The position numbers and the translations under genes are program-made. 14,744 nt of DNA, from the NCBI GenBank assembly GCA_938045435.1, contig CALIBA010000048.1, positions 1 through 14,744 of the forward strand, read 5' to 3'. Positions 6,109 to 14,008 of the stretch are shown in pieces. The notes under the pieces are model-generated. The model was not told the origin of the DNA. It saw nothing but the letters and a program-made list of their open reading frames with translations, and did not search any database. How positions within the stretch are numbered: position 1 is the first letter of the stretch; each line of letters opens with the position of its first letter. The stretch comes from an uncultured Selenomonas sp. Lineage in GTDB: Bacteria > Bacillota > Negativicutes > Selenomonadales > Selenomonadaceae.

Positions 6109-7554
6109 TTGGGAGAAAAAACGTCTGACAGTCATATGGATCTTCAAAAAAAACTCGACGGAGTGTTTATTAAATATGCATGTGCTATATTTTTCGTCTC
6201 CTTTGTTTTGGTATATGCCGCTTATTATATGAACGCATATTTTTTATCTGGCTCTTTACGAGGGAGTTCCGGATTTTACAAAGAGGATGTAGATGGATTG
6301 GCGTTTGTTCTCTTTATGGGTGTTGATCGTCGGGAGGGAGATGTCGGCCGCACTGATACGTTGATGCTTGCAGCCATTGATGAAGAACAGGGCAGGATGA
6401 CACTCCTGTCCATTCCTCGTGACACGCGTGTTCTTGTTGGAGATTATGGATATGATAAAATCAACCATGCCTATGCATACGGGGGGCATGCGCTGACGCT
6501 TGCATCTGTTCAGGATCTGATGGGTGTCCCCATTCAGCACTATATTCTGATTGATACGACAGTATTTGAGCGTATGGTAGACGCTGTTGGCGGTGTTGAT
6601 ATTACAGTGGAAAAACGTATGTATTATGAGGACCCATGGGATGATCATGGCGGTCTTATTATTGACCTTGAACCGGGTGCACAGCATATGGATGGAGCCC
6701 ATGCCATCCAATATGTACGCTATCGTGACGGAGAGGGCGATATGGGGCGCATCGTACGGCAGCAGCATTTTATGCAGGCGGTTTCCGCACAGATCGTTTC
6801 ACCGCAGGTATTGCCGCGTTTGCCCATCATCGTGGAGGAGCTCTATAAGGCGGTTGAAACAGATTTGTCCGTGCGCCAGCTGGTCACGTTGGTGCAGCGG
6901 TTCAAGGATACGTCACATCGTGGGATAACGATGCAGACTGTTACAGGGACTCCTGCATATCTTGGAGATGTAAGCTTTTGGATTCCAGATATTACAGCAA
7001 CCAGAATGACGTTCTTTGAGGGGGCAGGAAAGATATTTTCTGAGTCTCTACTGCAACGTGCAGAACAGGATACTGCAGGCTACCGCGCAGGTATGCCGGA
7101 TCGTCTGCGTGTAATGGCAGATTCAGAGCAGCAGACGGGGCTTCCGTCGGCAGCAGAACTTTTGGCCGAGGGAGACCGCATGCATGAAAACAAGCAATCA
7201 CATACGGTAGAAGAATATGATGATGCGTCCAACGTGCAGACACACGATAAGGAGGCCTCAGTTCCAGAGGATATTTCTGTCATGGTCATCAATTCCAGTG
7301 GTATTGACGGTGCTGGTGCTGCCGCGGCCGACATTCTTCGCGGCAAAGGCTTCCGCATTTCGAGTGTGGAGACAGGGCGCTCCTCTGATCGACCAAAAAC
7401 TGCTGTCATGACGGCAGAGGAGCATGTTGCTCTCTTTTATGGCATGCCATTCCCCTGCGTCATTATGCCAGTGGAAGGTGCGGGAGCGTGTCAGGCAATC
7501 TTATACATTGGACATGATTACCGCGGGAGCGAGCAGAAAGATAGGGAAAACTAA
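6109..7554 (+). CDS. LytR-CpsA-Psr (LCP) family cell-wall glycopolymer ligase
   Basis: A membrane-anchored enzyme of 481 residues. LCP proteins move lipid-linked glycopolymers (teichoic acid, capsule or similar) onto peptidoglycan outside the membrane. There is a short cytoplasmic N-terminus, one helix at about 20-41, then the LCP domain from about 65 to 215 with the expected charged residues: D73 and R75 in GVDRREG, R81-D83 in GRTDTLML, and R104, D105 and R107 in SIPRDTRV. IQYVRYRDGEGDMGR is the conserved later arginine segment. A C-terminal LytR_C domain spans about 388-475 (VMVINSSGIDGAGAAA). The acidic stretch between the domains is a probable linker. TTG 6109 is preferred (AAAGGA at 6092-6097, 11 nt away); ATG 6136 would still keep the helix. 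It leads an operon with a 1-nt gap to the ABC-F gene. If the host is a double-membrane Firmicute lacking teichoic acid, the polymer transferred is an open question. Confidence 0.9.
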   Translation: MGEKTSDSHMDLQKKLDGVFIKYACAIFFVSFVLVYAAYYMNAYFLSGSLRGSSGFYKEDVDGLAFVLFMGVDRREGDVGRTDTLMLAAIDEEQGRMTLLSIPRDTRVLVGDYGYDKINHAYAYGGHALTLASVQDLMGVPIQHYILIDTTVFERMVDAVGGVDITVEKRMYYEDPWDDHGGLIIDLEPGAQHMDGAHAIQYVRYRDGEGDMGRIVRQQHFMQAVSAQIVSPQVLPRLPIIVEELYKAVETDLSVRQLVTLVQRFKDTSHRGITMQTVTGTPAYLGDVSFWIPDITATRMTFFEGAGKIFSESLLQRAEQDTAGYRAGMPDRLRVMADSEQQTGLPSAAELLAEGDRMHENKQSHTVEEYDDASNVQTHDKEASVPEDISVMVINSSGIDGAGAAAADILRGKGFRISSVETGRSSDRPKTAVMTAEEHVALFYGMPFPCVIMPVEGAGACQAILYIGHDYRGSEQKDREN

Positions 7555-7555
7555 T

Positions 7556-9496
7556 ATGGGGAGCCTAAAGGCAATAGAGCTTGAAAAATCCTATGGAATA
7601 CGCACACTGTTTTCGCATGTGAGTTTTGAAATTGCTCGTGGTGACAAAGTTGGTCTTGTGGGAGCGAATGGAACAGGGAAGACAACACTGATGCGCGTTC
7701 TGCTCGGACGTGAAGAGAGCGATGGCGGTCAAGTCACACTTGACCGGGCAGATACGGTGGGATATGTAGAGCAGCAGGTGTCATTCTCAGAAGACACGCT
7801 TTATGCGGAACTGCGCTGTGCTTTTGCTGATATTATTGCACTCGGAGAGGAAAAGGCGGCTATGGAGCGCCGTATTGCTTTAGGGACAAGTGCAGAGGAA
7901 CTTGCAGCCTATGGCAATCTTGTGACACGATTTGAAGCATTGGATGGATATGATTTTGAAAGCCGTATCCGCCGCGTCGCATTTGGACTTGGATTTTCAG
8001 AGAGCGATCTTGAAAAGGATGTACGCCATTTCTCAGGTGGTCAGATGACACGGATCTGTCTTGCCAAGGCCCTTTTGAGAGAGCCTGATTTCCTCTTTCT
8101 GGATGAACCAACGAATCATCTCGACATACGTATGATCGAGTGGCTGGAGAAATTTTTACAGACATACAGTGGCGGTGTACTGCTCATCTCTCATGACCGT
8201 TATTTTCTCGATCGTGTGACGACGCGCATCCTAGAACTGGATCATCAGCAGGTAACAACATATACGGGCAACTATACGCACTACATGCGCGTTAAGACAG
8301 AGCGCCACAGTGCCCTGCAAAGTGCCTATGAAAAACAACAGGTACAGATTCAAAAGACAGAGGAGTTCATTCGTCGCTATAAGGCAGGTGTCAAGGCAAA
8401 GCAGGCACGTGGCAGACAGAGTCAGCTCAACCGCCTAGAGCGTATCGTTCTCCCGCCGCAAGCAGCGACATTCAAATATTTTGCATTCCACCCTCCGGGG
8501 GAATGTGCCCAACGTGTCGCAGAGCTAGAGGACATTTCTTTTTCCTATCACGACAGTCTTGTCTTGGATCGGATTTCTCTGCTTATTCGCAAAGGGGACG
8601 GCGTTGCGCTCATCGGCGAAAATGGTGCAGGAAAGACAACGCTCCTACAAATTATTGTCGGTGTTTTGGGGGGAGCCGTTGGGCGTATTAAAATCGGTAA
8701 TCGTGTTCAGATAGGGTATTTTTCTCAGCATCATGAGGGGCTTGACCCATCCCGTACGGTGCTTGATGAAATCTGCTATACATATGGGACAGATGAGGAG
8801 ACAGCGCGGAATTATCTCGGGGCGTTTCTCTTTCATGGGGATGATGTACTGCGGATTGTGGGAGCCCTTTCCGGAGGGGAGCAGGCGCGTCTTGCCTTTT
8901 TGAAGCTTATGCTCACGGGCGCAAACTTTCTCGTGCTCGATGAACCAACAAATCACTTGGACATCCCTGCACGAGAGGCGGTAGAGGAGGCGCTGATGGC
9001 ATTTCCGGGAACCTTTATCGCCGTATCACATGATCGATACTTTCTCGATAAAGTTGCAAACTGCACCTTGGAGCTTGCAGATGGGAGGATCAAGGAATAC
9101 CCTGGTAACTATAGCTACTACTTAATGAAAAAAGAAGCGGAGGAACCGGCAGCCGCACAAAAGACGCAAAGGCGGGGGAAAGAGCCGGATGTATCGACCT
9201 CTGCGGTATCACTGCATCGGGAGGAGCAGAAATGTGTCATTCTCCCTGCTGTGCACAAGCCAGATATCCGCAGCACACAGGCGATGAGTGATACAAAGCG
9301 GCAGGAGCTTATTGACCGCACAGAGGCAGAGATCGCTATGGGAGAAGCAGAACTAAAAGGGCTTGAATACGAGATGAACAAACCGGAGACACAGTGTGAC
9401 CCTGCACGCAGCCGCGCGATTGCGAACGCATACGCAGCCAAAGAACAGGAACTGATGGAGCGCTATGCAAAGTGGGAACGGCTGACGGAGGCGTGA
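7556..9496 (+). CDS. ABC-F family ATPase (ribosome-associated, Uup/YdiF-like)
   Basis: A soluble protein of 646 residues with two ABC domains and no membrane helices, the ABC-F plan. ABC-F proteins bind the ribosomal E site and free stalled or antibiotic-blocked ribosomes. ABC1: Walker A GANGTGKTT (36-44), signature FSGGQMTRICLAK, and FLFLDEPTNHLD. ABC2: Walker A GENGAGKTT (354-362), signature LSGGEQARLAFLK, and FLVLDEPTNHLD. Between them lies the charged helical P-site tRNA-interaction linker (HYMRVKTERHSALQ through KAKQARGRQSQLNRLER). The tail, from about 520 on, is charged and ends in a predicted coiled coil, as in Uup and YdiF. Both catalytic Glu residues are present. ATG 7556 follows the LCP stop by one base, with AGGGA (7543-7547) 8 nt upstream; the frame is open further back inside the LCP gene but has no site there. 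A general translation factor is likelier than a resistance protein, since the linker does not look extended. Confidence 0.9.
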   Translation: MGSLKAIELEKSYGIRTLFSHVSFEIARGDKVGLVGANGTGKTTLMRVLLGREESDGGQVTLDRADTVGYVEQQVSFSEDTLYAELRCAFADIIALGEEKAAMERRIALGTSAEELAAYGNLVTRFEALDGYDFESRIRRVAFGLGFSESDLEKDVRHFSGGQMTRICLAKALLREPDFLFLDEPTNHLDIRMIEWLEKFLQTYSGGVLLISHDRYFLDRVTTRILELDHQQVTTYTGNYTHYMRVKTERHSALQSAYEKQQVQIQKTEEFIRRYKAGVKAKQARGRQSQLNRLERIVLPPQAATFKYFAFHPPGECAQRVAELEDISFSYHDSLVLDRISLLIRKGDGVALIGENGAGKTTLLQIIVGVLGGAVGRIKIGNRVQIGYFSQHHEGLDPSRTVLDEICYTYGTDEETARNYLGAFLFHGDDVLRIVGALSGGEQARLAFLKLMLTGANFLVLDEPTNHLDIPAREAVEEALMAFPGTFIAVSHDRYFLDKVANCTLELADGRIKEYPGNYSYYLMKKEAEEPAAAQKTQRRGKEPDVSTSAVSLHREEQKCVILPAVHKPDIRSTQAMSDTKRQELIDRTEAEIAMGEAELKGLEYEMNKPETQCDPARSRAIANAYAAKEQELMERYAKWERLTEA

Positions 9497-9497
9497 G

Positions 9498-11669
9498 ATG
9501 CAGCAGCGAAACCTAGGCTTTACAGCAGAGATGAGCGTGCTTCAGGGTGTTGTGGACAGTATCGTATTTACCTCAAATGATGGTGGCTTTTCTGTATTTC
9601 GGCTGCGTATGAAACAGCAGGGACGCTGTACTGTTACGCTGAATGGCGCATCTCCTCTTGTCGGACAGGATGTACGGCTTGAGGGGGGGTGGGTCACACA
9701 TCCGCGTTTTGGACACCAGTTTCATGCTGCATGCATACGGACGAGTGCTCCGACAAGTGCTGATGGAATCGAGAGATTTCTTTCCTCTGGCGCCATCGAC
9801 GGCGTGGGGGCTGCGATGGCACGGCGCATCGTTGCGCATTTTGGGGTTCATGCACTTCAAATGATCGAGAATGAACCACATCGCCTTAGGGAAGTCGCAG
9901 GCATTGGAGAGAAAACAGCGGAAAAAATCATCTCATCCTACACAAAGCAGTCCGAGCTGCGGGACATCATGCTCTGGCTGGAAGCGCATGGTGTCACAGG
10001 CGCTTATGCTGCACGTATATTCAAAATTTATGGATCGCTTTCCGTGGAGATTCTCGAAAGGGATCCTTATCGCCTTGCACAGGAAGTTGATGGTATCGGG
10101 TTTATAACAGCAGATACGATTGCCTTCGCTTCTGGTTGGGAGAAGAATTCTTCCGCGCGTATCGCAGCGGGGCTTTCTTATGAGCTGACCCAAATTTCTT
10201 CTGGTGGGCATTGCTGTATTCCAGAATCTGTTCTTGCCGACCGTAGCGCACAGCGGCTTGGTGTTGCGCGCAGTGAGGTGATGGAGGTTCTTGCACATGA
10301 AGTGAAGACACAGCGCCTTTACCATGTGGATGAATTGGGTGAGCGTCTAATCTATGCGCCCTATCTTTATCAATCAGAGGAAAAAACAGCACAGACTTTA
10401 CGTCTCCTGCAAAAGAAAGCAGAGCATATCTATGTAGATGATGCAGAACTTCTCGTTGCCGAGTGGGAGATAAAGAGCGCTGTGACGCTTGCTGTAGCAC
10501 AGCGGGAAGCGGTGACAGCTGCACTGACCCATGGAGTATTTGTTCTGACGGGAGGCCCTGGGACGGGAAAGACAACAGTTATACGCAGCATGATTGAGAT
10601 CTTGGGAGCAGAGGGACTGGAGATCCTGCTCGGTGCACCAACGGGACGTGCCGCGAAACGTCTGGCAGAAGCAACAGGGCATCCTGCTGTCACAGTGCAT
10701 CGAATGCTTGAGGCGCAGGGCAGCGCACATGGGCAGCTCCACTTTTCCCGTGATGATAAGACACCGCTCGAAGCAGATGTCATCATTCTGGATGAAGTGT
10801 CCATGATGGATATTGTGCTGATGCAGCATTTTTTGACAGCAGTTCTCCCAGGGACGCATGTCATTCTCGTTGGGGATGTGGATCAGCTTCCTGCTGTTGG
10901 TCCGGGAGCAGTGCTCAAGGATATTCTGCGTTCAGAGGTCATTCCGAGCGTACGGCTGACAGAGATTTTTCGGCAGGACAGCACAGGCACAATTGTTTTG
11001 AATGCACACGCAATCAACGCAGGACGTATTCCATCGTTTACGGCAGAGGATTTTTCATTCCTTCCTGCTGTTTCGAGCGAGGACGCAGCACAGCAGATCG
11101 TATCACTTTGCGGGGCGCTTTTATCACATGGAAATGATGCCTCTATCATGGATGTACAGGTACTCTCTCCTATGCGGCGCGAAGCATGCGGTGTGGATAT
11201 GCTCAACCTCCGCCTCCAGGAAGCTCTGAATCCACCGGACCAGGGCAAGTCAGAAGTCGCAGGGTTTCGTATAGGGGATAAAGTGATGCAAACCCAAAAT
11301 GATTATACAAAAGGGGTCTTCAACGGGGATATTGGAAGAATTACATGGATTGATACAGAGCACGTTACTGTCAACTTCTCTGAGGAAATGGATGTATCGT
11401 ATACACGTGATGAGCTGCGTGCACTGACGCTTGCCTATGCAATGAGTGTCCATAAGAGCCAGGGCAGCGAATATCCAATCATTTTATTGCCACTTGTGCG
11501 CGCCCATCATATCATGCTTCAGCGGAACCTGCTCTATACGGCAGTGACACGAGCAAAGCAGCGCGTCATTCTCGTCGGTGATCGTGCGGCACTATATGCC
11601 GCGGTCAGCAATGATCGCACGCGCCGCCGCTATACACTCCTCGCCGAACGATTGGCCGGAAAGATATGA
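9498..11669 (+). CDS. recD2: RecD2-type ATP-dependent DNA helicase
   Basis: A superfamily 1B 5'-3' DNA helicase of 723 residues, matching the RecD2 class found without RecBC, which acts in replication-fork and mismatch repair. An N-terminal OB-like domain (about 10-95) is followed by tandem helix-hairpin-helix segments (GVGAAMARRIVAHFG; VAGIGEKTAEKIISSY; VDGIGFITADTIAF). The motor core has Walker A GGPGTGKTT (352-360), GAPTGRAAKRLAEATG, Walker B DEVSMMD (432-438) and GDVDQLPAVGPG. The C-terminal part shows an SH3-like insertion (FRIGDKVMQTQNDY) and the UvrD_C_2 motif TLAYAMSVHKSQGSEYP, then YTAVTRAKQRVILVGD. ATG 9498 is one base after the ABC-F stop, with GGAG (9487-9490) 7 nt upstream, so it is coupled to that gene. 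Somewhat shorter than Bacillus RecD2, closer to the Deinococcus length. No terminator is visible after it before the IS remnant. Confidence 0.92.
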   Translation: MQQRNLGFTAEMSVLQGVVDSIVFTSNDGGFSVFRLRMKQQGRCTVTLNGASPLVGQDVRLEGGWVTHPRFGHQFHAACIRTSAPTSADGIERFLSSGAIDGVGAAMARRIVAHFGVHALQMIENEPHRLREVAGIGEKTAEKIISSYTKQSELRDIMLWLEAHGVTGAYAARIFKIYGSLSVEILERDPYRLAQEVDGIGFITADTIAFASGWEKNSSARIAAGLSYELTQISSGGHCCIPESVLADRSAQRLGVARSEVMEVLAHEVKTQRLYHVDELGERLIYAPYLYQSEEKTAQTLRLLQKKAEHIYVDDAELLVAEWEIKSAVTLAVAQREAVTAALTHGVFVLTGGPGTGKTTVIRSMIEILGAEGLEILLGAPTGRAAKRLAEATGHPAVTVHRMLEAQGSAHGQLHFSRDDKTPLEADVIILDEVSMMDIVLMQHFLTAVLPGTHVILVGDVDQLPAVGPGAVLKDILRSEVIPSVRLTEIFRQDSTGTIVLNAHAINAGRIPSFTAEDFSFLPAVSSEDAAQQIVSLCGALLSHGNDASIMDVQVLSPMRREACGVDMLNLRLQEALNPPDQGKSEVAGFRIGDKVMQTQNDYTKGVFNGDIGRITWIDTEHVTVNFSEEMDVSYTRDELRALTLAYAMSVHKSQGSEYPIILLPLVRAHHIMLQRNLLYTAVTRAKQRVILVGDRAALYAAVSNDRTRRRYTLLAERLAGKI

Positions 11670-11706
11670 GAATATGGCAGATACAAAAGATGTAGAATTA
11701 CAATAG

Positions 11707-11720
11707 ATATGTTACACAAG
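11707..11720 (+). repeat. Left terminal inverted repeat of IS remnant
   Basis: ATATGTTACACAAG matches the reverse complement of 12079-12092 at 13 of 14 positions. The element proper probably begins at TGTTACAC (11710). The segment 11670-11706 before it holds nothing I can name. Confidence 0.6.
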
Positions 11721-12090
11721 TAAATAAAAAGAGAACGCCAAATTGTGTTATAAGATACATAAAGTACAGACGGATATAACGGAGTGGAGTTTACCAAGCG
11801 CTTCCAAGCGGTGGATGAAGAAAATCTGACGCTGTTTGAAAAGGAGTTGAAGCGTCTTGGCATTGCTCACCAGAAGATTCGTCCCTATACCCCAAGACAT
11901 AATGATAAGGTAGAGCGTTCACACCGAAAGGACAACGAAGAGCTTTATGCCTTTCATACGTTTTACTCGTTTGAGGATTTTAAGATGCAGCTTGCACGGC
12001 GCAACACGGCGTATAACAACTTCCCTATGACTCCCTTAGGTTGGAAGTCTCCTCGTGAGGCTCTTTCGCCTCTTCTCTCTCGTGTAACAT
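11710..12090 (+). mobile_element. Internally deleted IS481-like insertion sequence remnant
   Basis: About 380 bp bounded by TGTTACAC at the left and GTGTAACA at the right, containing only the 3' third of a DDE transposase gene. A full element of this type is expected to be roughly 1 kb or more, so about two thirds of the inside is missing while both ends remain. I see no clear direct target repeat beside the ends (left flank TAGATA, right flank TATGTT), so flanking rearrangement is possible. It is probably immobile by itself, but the paired ends could be moved by a related transposase elsewhere in the genome. Confidence 0.65.
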
Positions 12091-12098
12091 ATGTTTGA
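11731..12098 (+). pseudogene. Transposase C-terminal fragment (IS481-like, rve core), frameshifted
   Basis: The open part from GTG 11784 gives 104 residues: EFTKRFQAVDEEN, then IRPYTPRHNDKVERSHRKDN and a C-terminal YNNFPMTPLGWKSPREAL, typical of IS481/rve integrase-core transposases. The third catalytic acid is the Glu of KVERSHR (codon 11913-11915). Upstream, a second frame reads YKIHKVQTD at 11749-11775, ending at the codon GAT for the second catalytic Asp; it should run into NGVEF, but two extra bases (AT, 11776-11777) break the frame exactly there. Everything N-terminal to about 11731, including the first catalytic Asp and the helix-turn-helix, is absent. HNDK replaces the more usual HNGK. 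The stop codon lies just past the right terminal repeat. This is a dead gene, not a short functional protein. Confidence 0.8.
12079..12092 (-). repeat. Right terminal inverted repeat of IS remnant
   Basis: CTCGTGTAACATAT is the mirror of the left repeat at 11707-11720, with one mismatch. The transposase frame reads through it and stops 6 nt later. The rest of the gap to nadE (12099-12192) shows no gene, only AT-rich sequence. Confidence 0.6.
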
Positions 12099-12192
12099 AA
12101 AACCTACACGAACATGCTCATATGGAACTGATTCTAGCAATCATATATTTATGACAAACGATCCACTACTTGAAGATCTCAAAACTTTCCAA

Positions 12193-12222
12193 TTGGGTAT
12201 ATGAAATCATCTATGCTATACT
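12193..12222 (+). promoter_or_regulatory. Promoter of nadE
   Basis: TTGGGT (12193-12198), an 18-bp spacer and TATACT (12217-12222) preceded by TGC, an extended -10. Expected transcription start is near 12229, giving a leader of about 56 nt. Imperfect dyad arms TCTATG (12210-12215) and CATAGA (12232-12237) flank the -10 and could be a repressor site, but they are short. Confidence 0.65.
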
Positions 12223-12284
12223 AAGGATAATCATAGAATCATACACCACTTATTCCATAAAAATTAAAATTAAGGAGTATTACA

Positions 12285-13943
12285 ATGAAAATTGCACTTA
12301 TTTCAATGGAAGTTATTCCTGGACGTCCTGACCTCAATACTGCTGCAATGCTCAAAAAAATAAAGGAGGCAAAAACCGCGGGCATTGACTTAGCAGTATT
12401 CCCCGCACTCAGTCTCTCCGGGCTCTTTCTCGGCAATATGTGGAAGATCCCTGCTTTTCTGCGCGACTGCGCCGCATATGCCGATGAAATTGCTACCGCC
12501 GCAGAAGACATCACAGTACTCTTTGGCAATGCAGCAGAGGACTGCACGGGCGTCCTACGTACGCTCCTTTTGGTACGGGACGGCACATGCACCGAAGTTG
12601 CACAGCAATCTCTGCACAACGCAGGAACATCGTTTTCTCCGCTCCTCTATACGGTACCAAATGAGAATATCATCATCGCTGCCGACGCCTCTCCCTTTCC
12701 CGTCTGCTTTGGTGCACAAAAGCTCGCGGATATAGCGCGAGAAAAGAACAGAAACATCCTCTATATCAATACCCTCGGTCTACAAGACAAAGGTAAGACC
12801 GTATACGCCTTCCCGGGCAGGGCACACGCATTTAATGCGGGAGGTGAGCGCATCCTTATGTCCCCCGCCTACGCAGAAGGAATGACGATCCTTGACACAC
12901 AACACCTCCCACCTGTCTGCACAGTTCCAAGCGTGCCTCCTATCGCTTCAAAATATCACATGATCCGCTACGCCATTCAGAAATTCCTCGCACGCATTCA
13001 CATGAAACGCGTTGTTATCGGCATCTCAGGCGGCATTGACTCCGCCGTCGCTGCCGCCCTCTATGTGGATGCTATCGGCGCAGACAATGTACTGCTCGTC
13101 AATATGCCAAGTCAATTTAATTCTGCAACGACAAAGGGGCTTGCAGCACAGCTCGCAGAAAATCTCGGTTGCCGCTATATGAGCGTTCCAATCGAGGAGA
13201 GCGTTGTGCATACCGCAGCACAGCTTACAGAGATTCCAATTATGGACGCAACAGGAACAGCAAGGGAGCATCTGACGATCTCCTCCTTTGTGCGCGAAAA
13301 TATGCAGGCACGTGACCGCAGCGCACGCGTCCTCTGCGCCATCGCTGCTGCATGGAATGCCGTCTTTACCTGCAATGCGAACAAGGCAGAATCTACTGTT
13401 GGTTATGCAACCCTCTATGGAGATCATGCAGGTTTTTTTGCGGCACTCGCGGACCTCTGGAAATATGAGATCTATGCACTCGCACGCCATCTGAATACGG
13501 AGGTCTATAAGCGTGAGGTCATTCCACAGGGCATTATCAACATAGTACCAAGTGCAGAACTCTCTGATGCACAAAATGTCGATGAGGGCAAAGGCGATCC
13601 CATTCGCTACTCATATCACGACTACCTCTTTCGTGCCTTCGCCGAGGAAAATCGCATCCCAGAGGACATCTTGGCTCACTATGCAGACGGAACACTTGAT
13701 GAATACATTGGCTGTACAAAGGGTCTTGTTGCAGAGTATTTCCCCTACGCAGCAGAGTTCATCACTGACCTGGAACATTGGTGGAATCTCTACACAGGTA
13801 TGGCAGTCGCAAAACGCATACAGTCACCACCACTCCTTTCTACCAGTGGTCGTGCCTATGGCGCTGATCATCCCGAATCCCAAATCGGTGCTTATGAGAC
13901 CATTGCGTATCGGCAGTGTAAAAAGATGCTGCTGAAATTATAA
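12285..13943 (+). CDS. nadE: NAD+ synthetase with degenerate N-terminal nitrilase/glutaminase domain
   Basis: Makes NAD+ from nicotinic acid adenine dinucleotide with ATP and a nitrogen donor, the last step of NAD synthesis. 552 residues. The C-terminal synthetase domain (about 230-552) looks complete: P-loop SGGIDSA (248-254), ENMQARDRSARV, NKAESTVGYATLYGD, DLWKYEIYALARHLN and PSAELSDAQNVDE. The N-terminal part (about 1-210) is clearly the nitrilase-type glutaminase domain, but its Glu-Lys-Cys triad is missing: FPALSLSG has A41 where FPELSLTG is expected, the Lys region reads VAQQSLHN, and the stretch that should hold ICEDxW is absent, with about 60 residues lost before DASPF (134-138). It may therefore need free ammonia or another amidotransferase. 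ATG 12285 has AAGGAG (12272-12277) at 7 nt. It has its own promoter and terminator, so it is a single-gene unit. Confidence 0.9.
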   Translation: MKIALISMEVIPGRPDLNTAAMLKKIKEAKTAGIDLAVFPALSLSGLFLGNMWKIPAFLRDCAAYADEIATAAEDITVLFGNAAEDCTGVLRTLLLVRDGTCTEVAQQSLHNAGTSFSPLLYTVPNENIIIAADASPFPVCFGAQKLADIAREKNRNILYINTLGLQDKGKTVYAFPGRAHAFNAGGERILMSPAYAEGMTILDTQHLPPVCTVPSVPPIASKYHMIRYAIQKFLARIHMKRVVIGISGGIDSAVAAALYVDAIGADNVLLVNMPSQFNSATTKGLAAQLAENLGCRYMSVPIEESVVHTAAQLTEIPIMDATGTAREHLTISSFVRENMQARDRSARVLCAIAAAWNAVFTCNANKAESTVGYATLYGDHAGFFAALADLWKYEIYALARHLNTEVYKREVIPQGIINIVPSAELSDAQNVDEGKGDPIRYSYHDYLFRAFAEENRIPEDILAHYADGTLDEYIGCTKGLVAEYFPYAAEFITDLEHWWNLYTGMAVAKRIQSPPLLSTSGRAYGADHPESQIGAYETIAYRQCKKMLLKL

Positions 13944-13969
13944 TTTAAATCTCCTAAAAACGTGAAATT

Positions 13970-14008
13970 AAAGGATCCTGTTATAATCCATTGTACAGGA
14001 TCCTTTTT
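13970..14008 (+). terminator. Strong Rho-independent terminator of nadE
   Basis: Perfect 12-bp arms AAAGGATCCTGT (13970-13981) and ACAGGATCCTTT (13995-14006) around a 13-nt loop, with the T run 14004-14008. It lies 26 nt after the nadE stop. The A-rich left foot would also give a short T run on the other strand. Confidence 0.9.

Noticed and set aside
5957..6232. Open frame of 91 codons starting ATG GAG GCG between ecfA2 and the LCP gene
   Set aside because: It begins inside the terminator hairpin, crosses the promoter and operator, and overlaps the LCP gene in another frame. The product has no recognisable pattern.
7424..7555. Upstream extension of the ABC-F frame inside the LCP gene
   Set aside because: ATG 7556 has a well-spaced ribosome binding site and gives the normal family N-terminus; the extension has no conserved residues.
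9498..11669. RecD of a RecBCD complex
   Set aside because: No recB or recC neighbours, and the long N-terminal region with helix-hairpin-helix repeats belongs to the RecD2 class.
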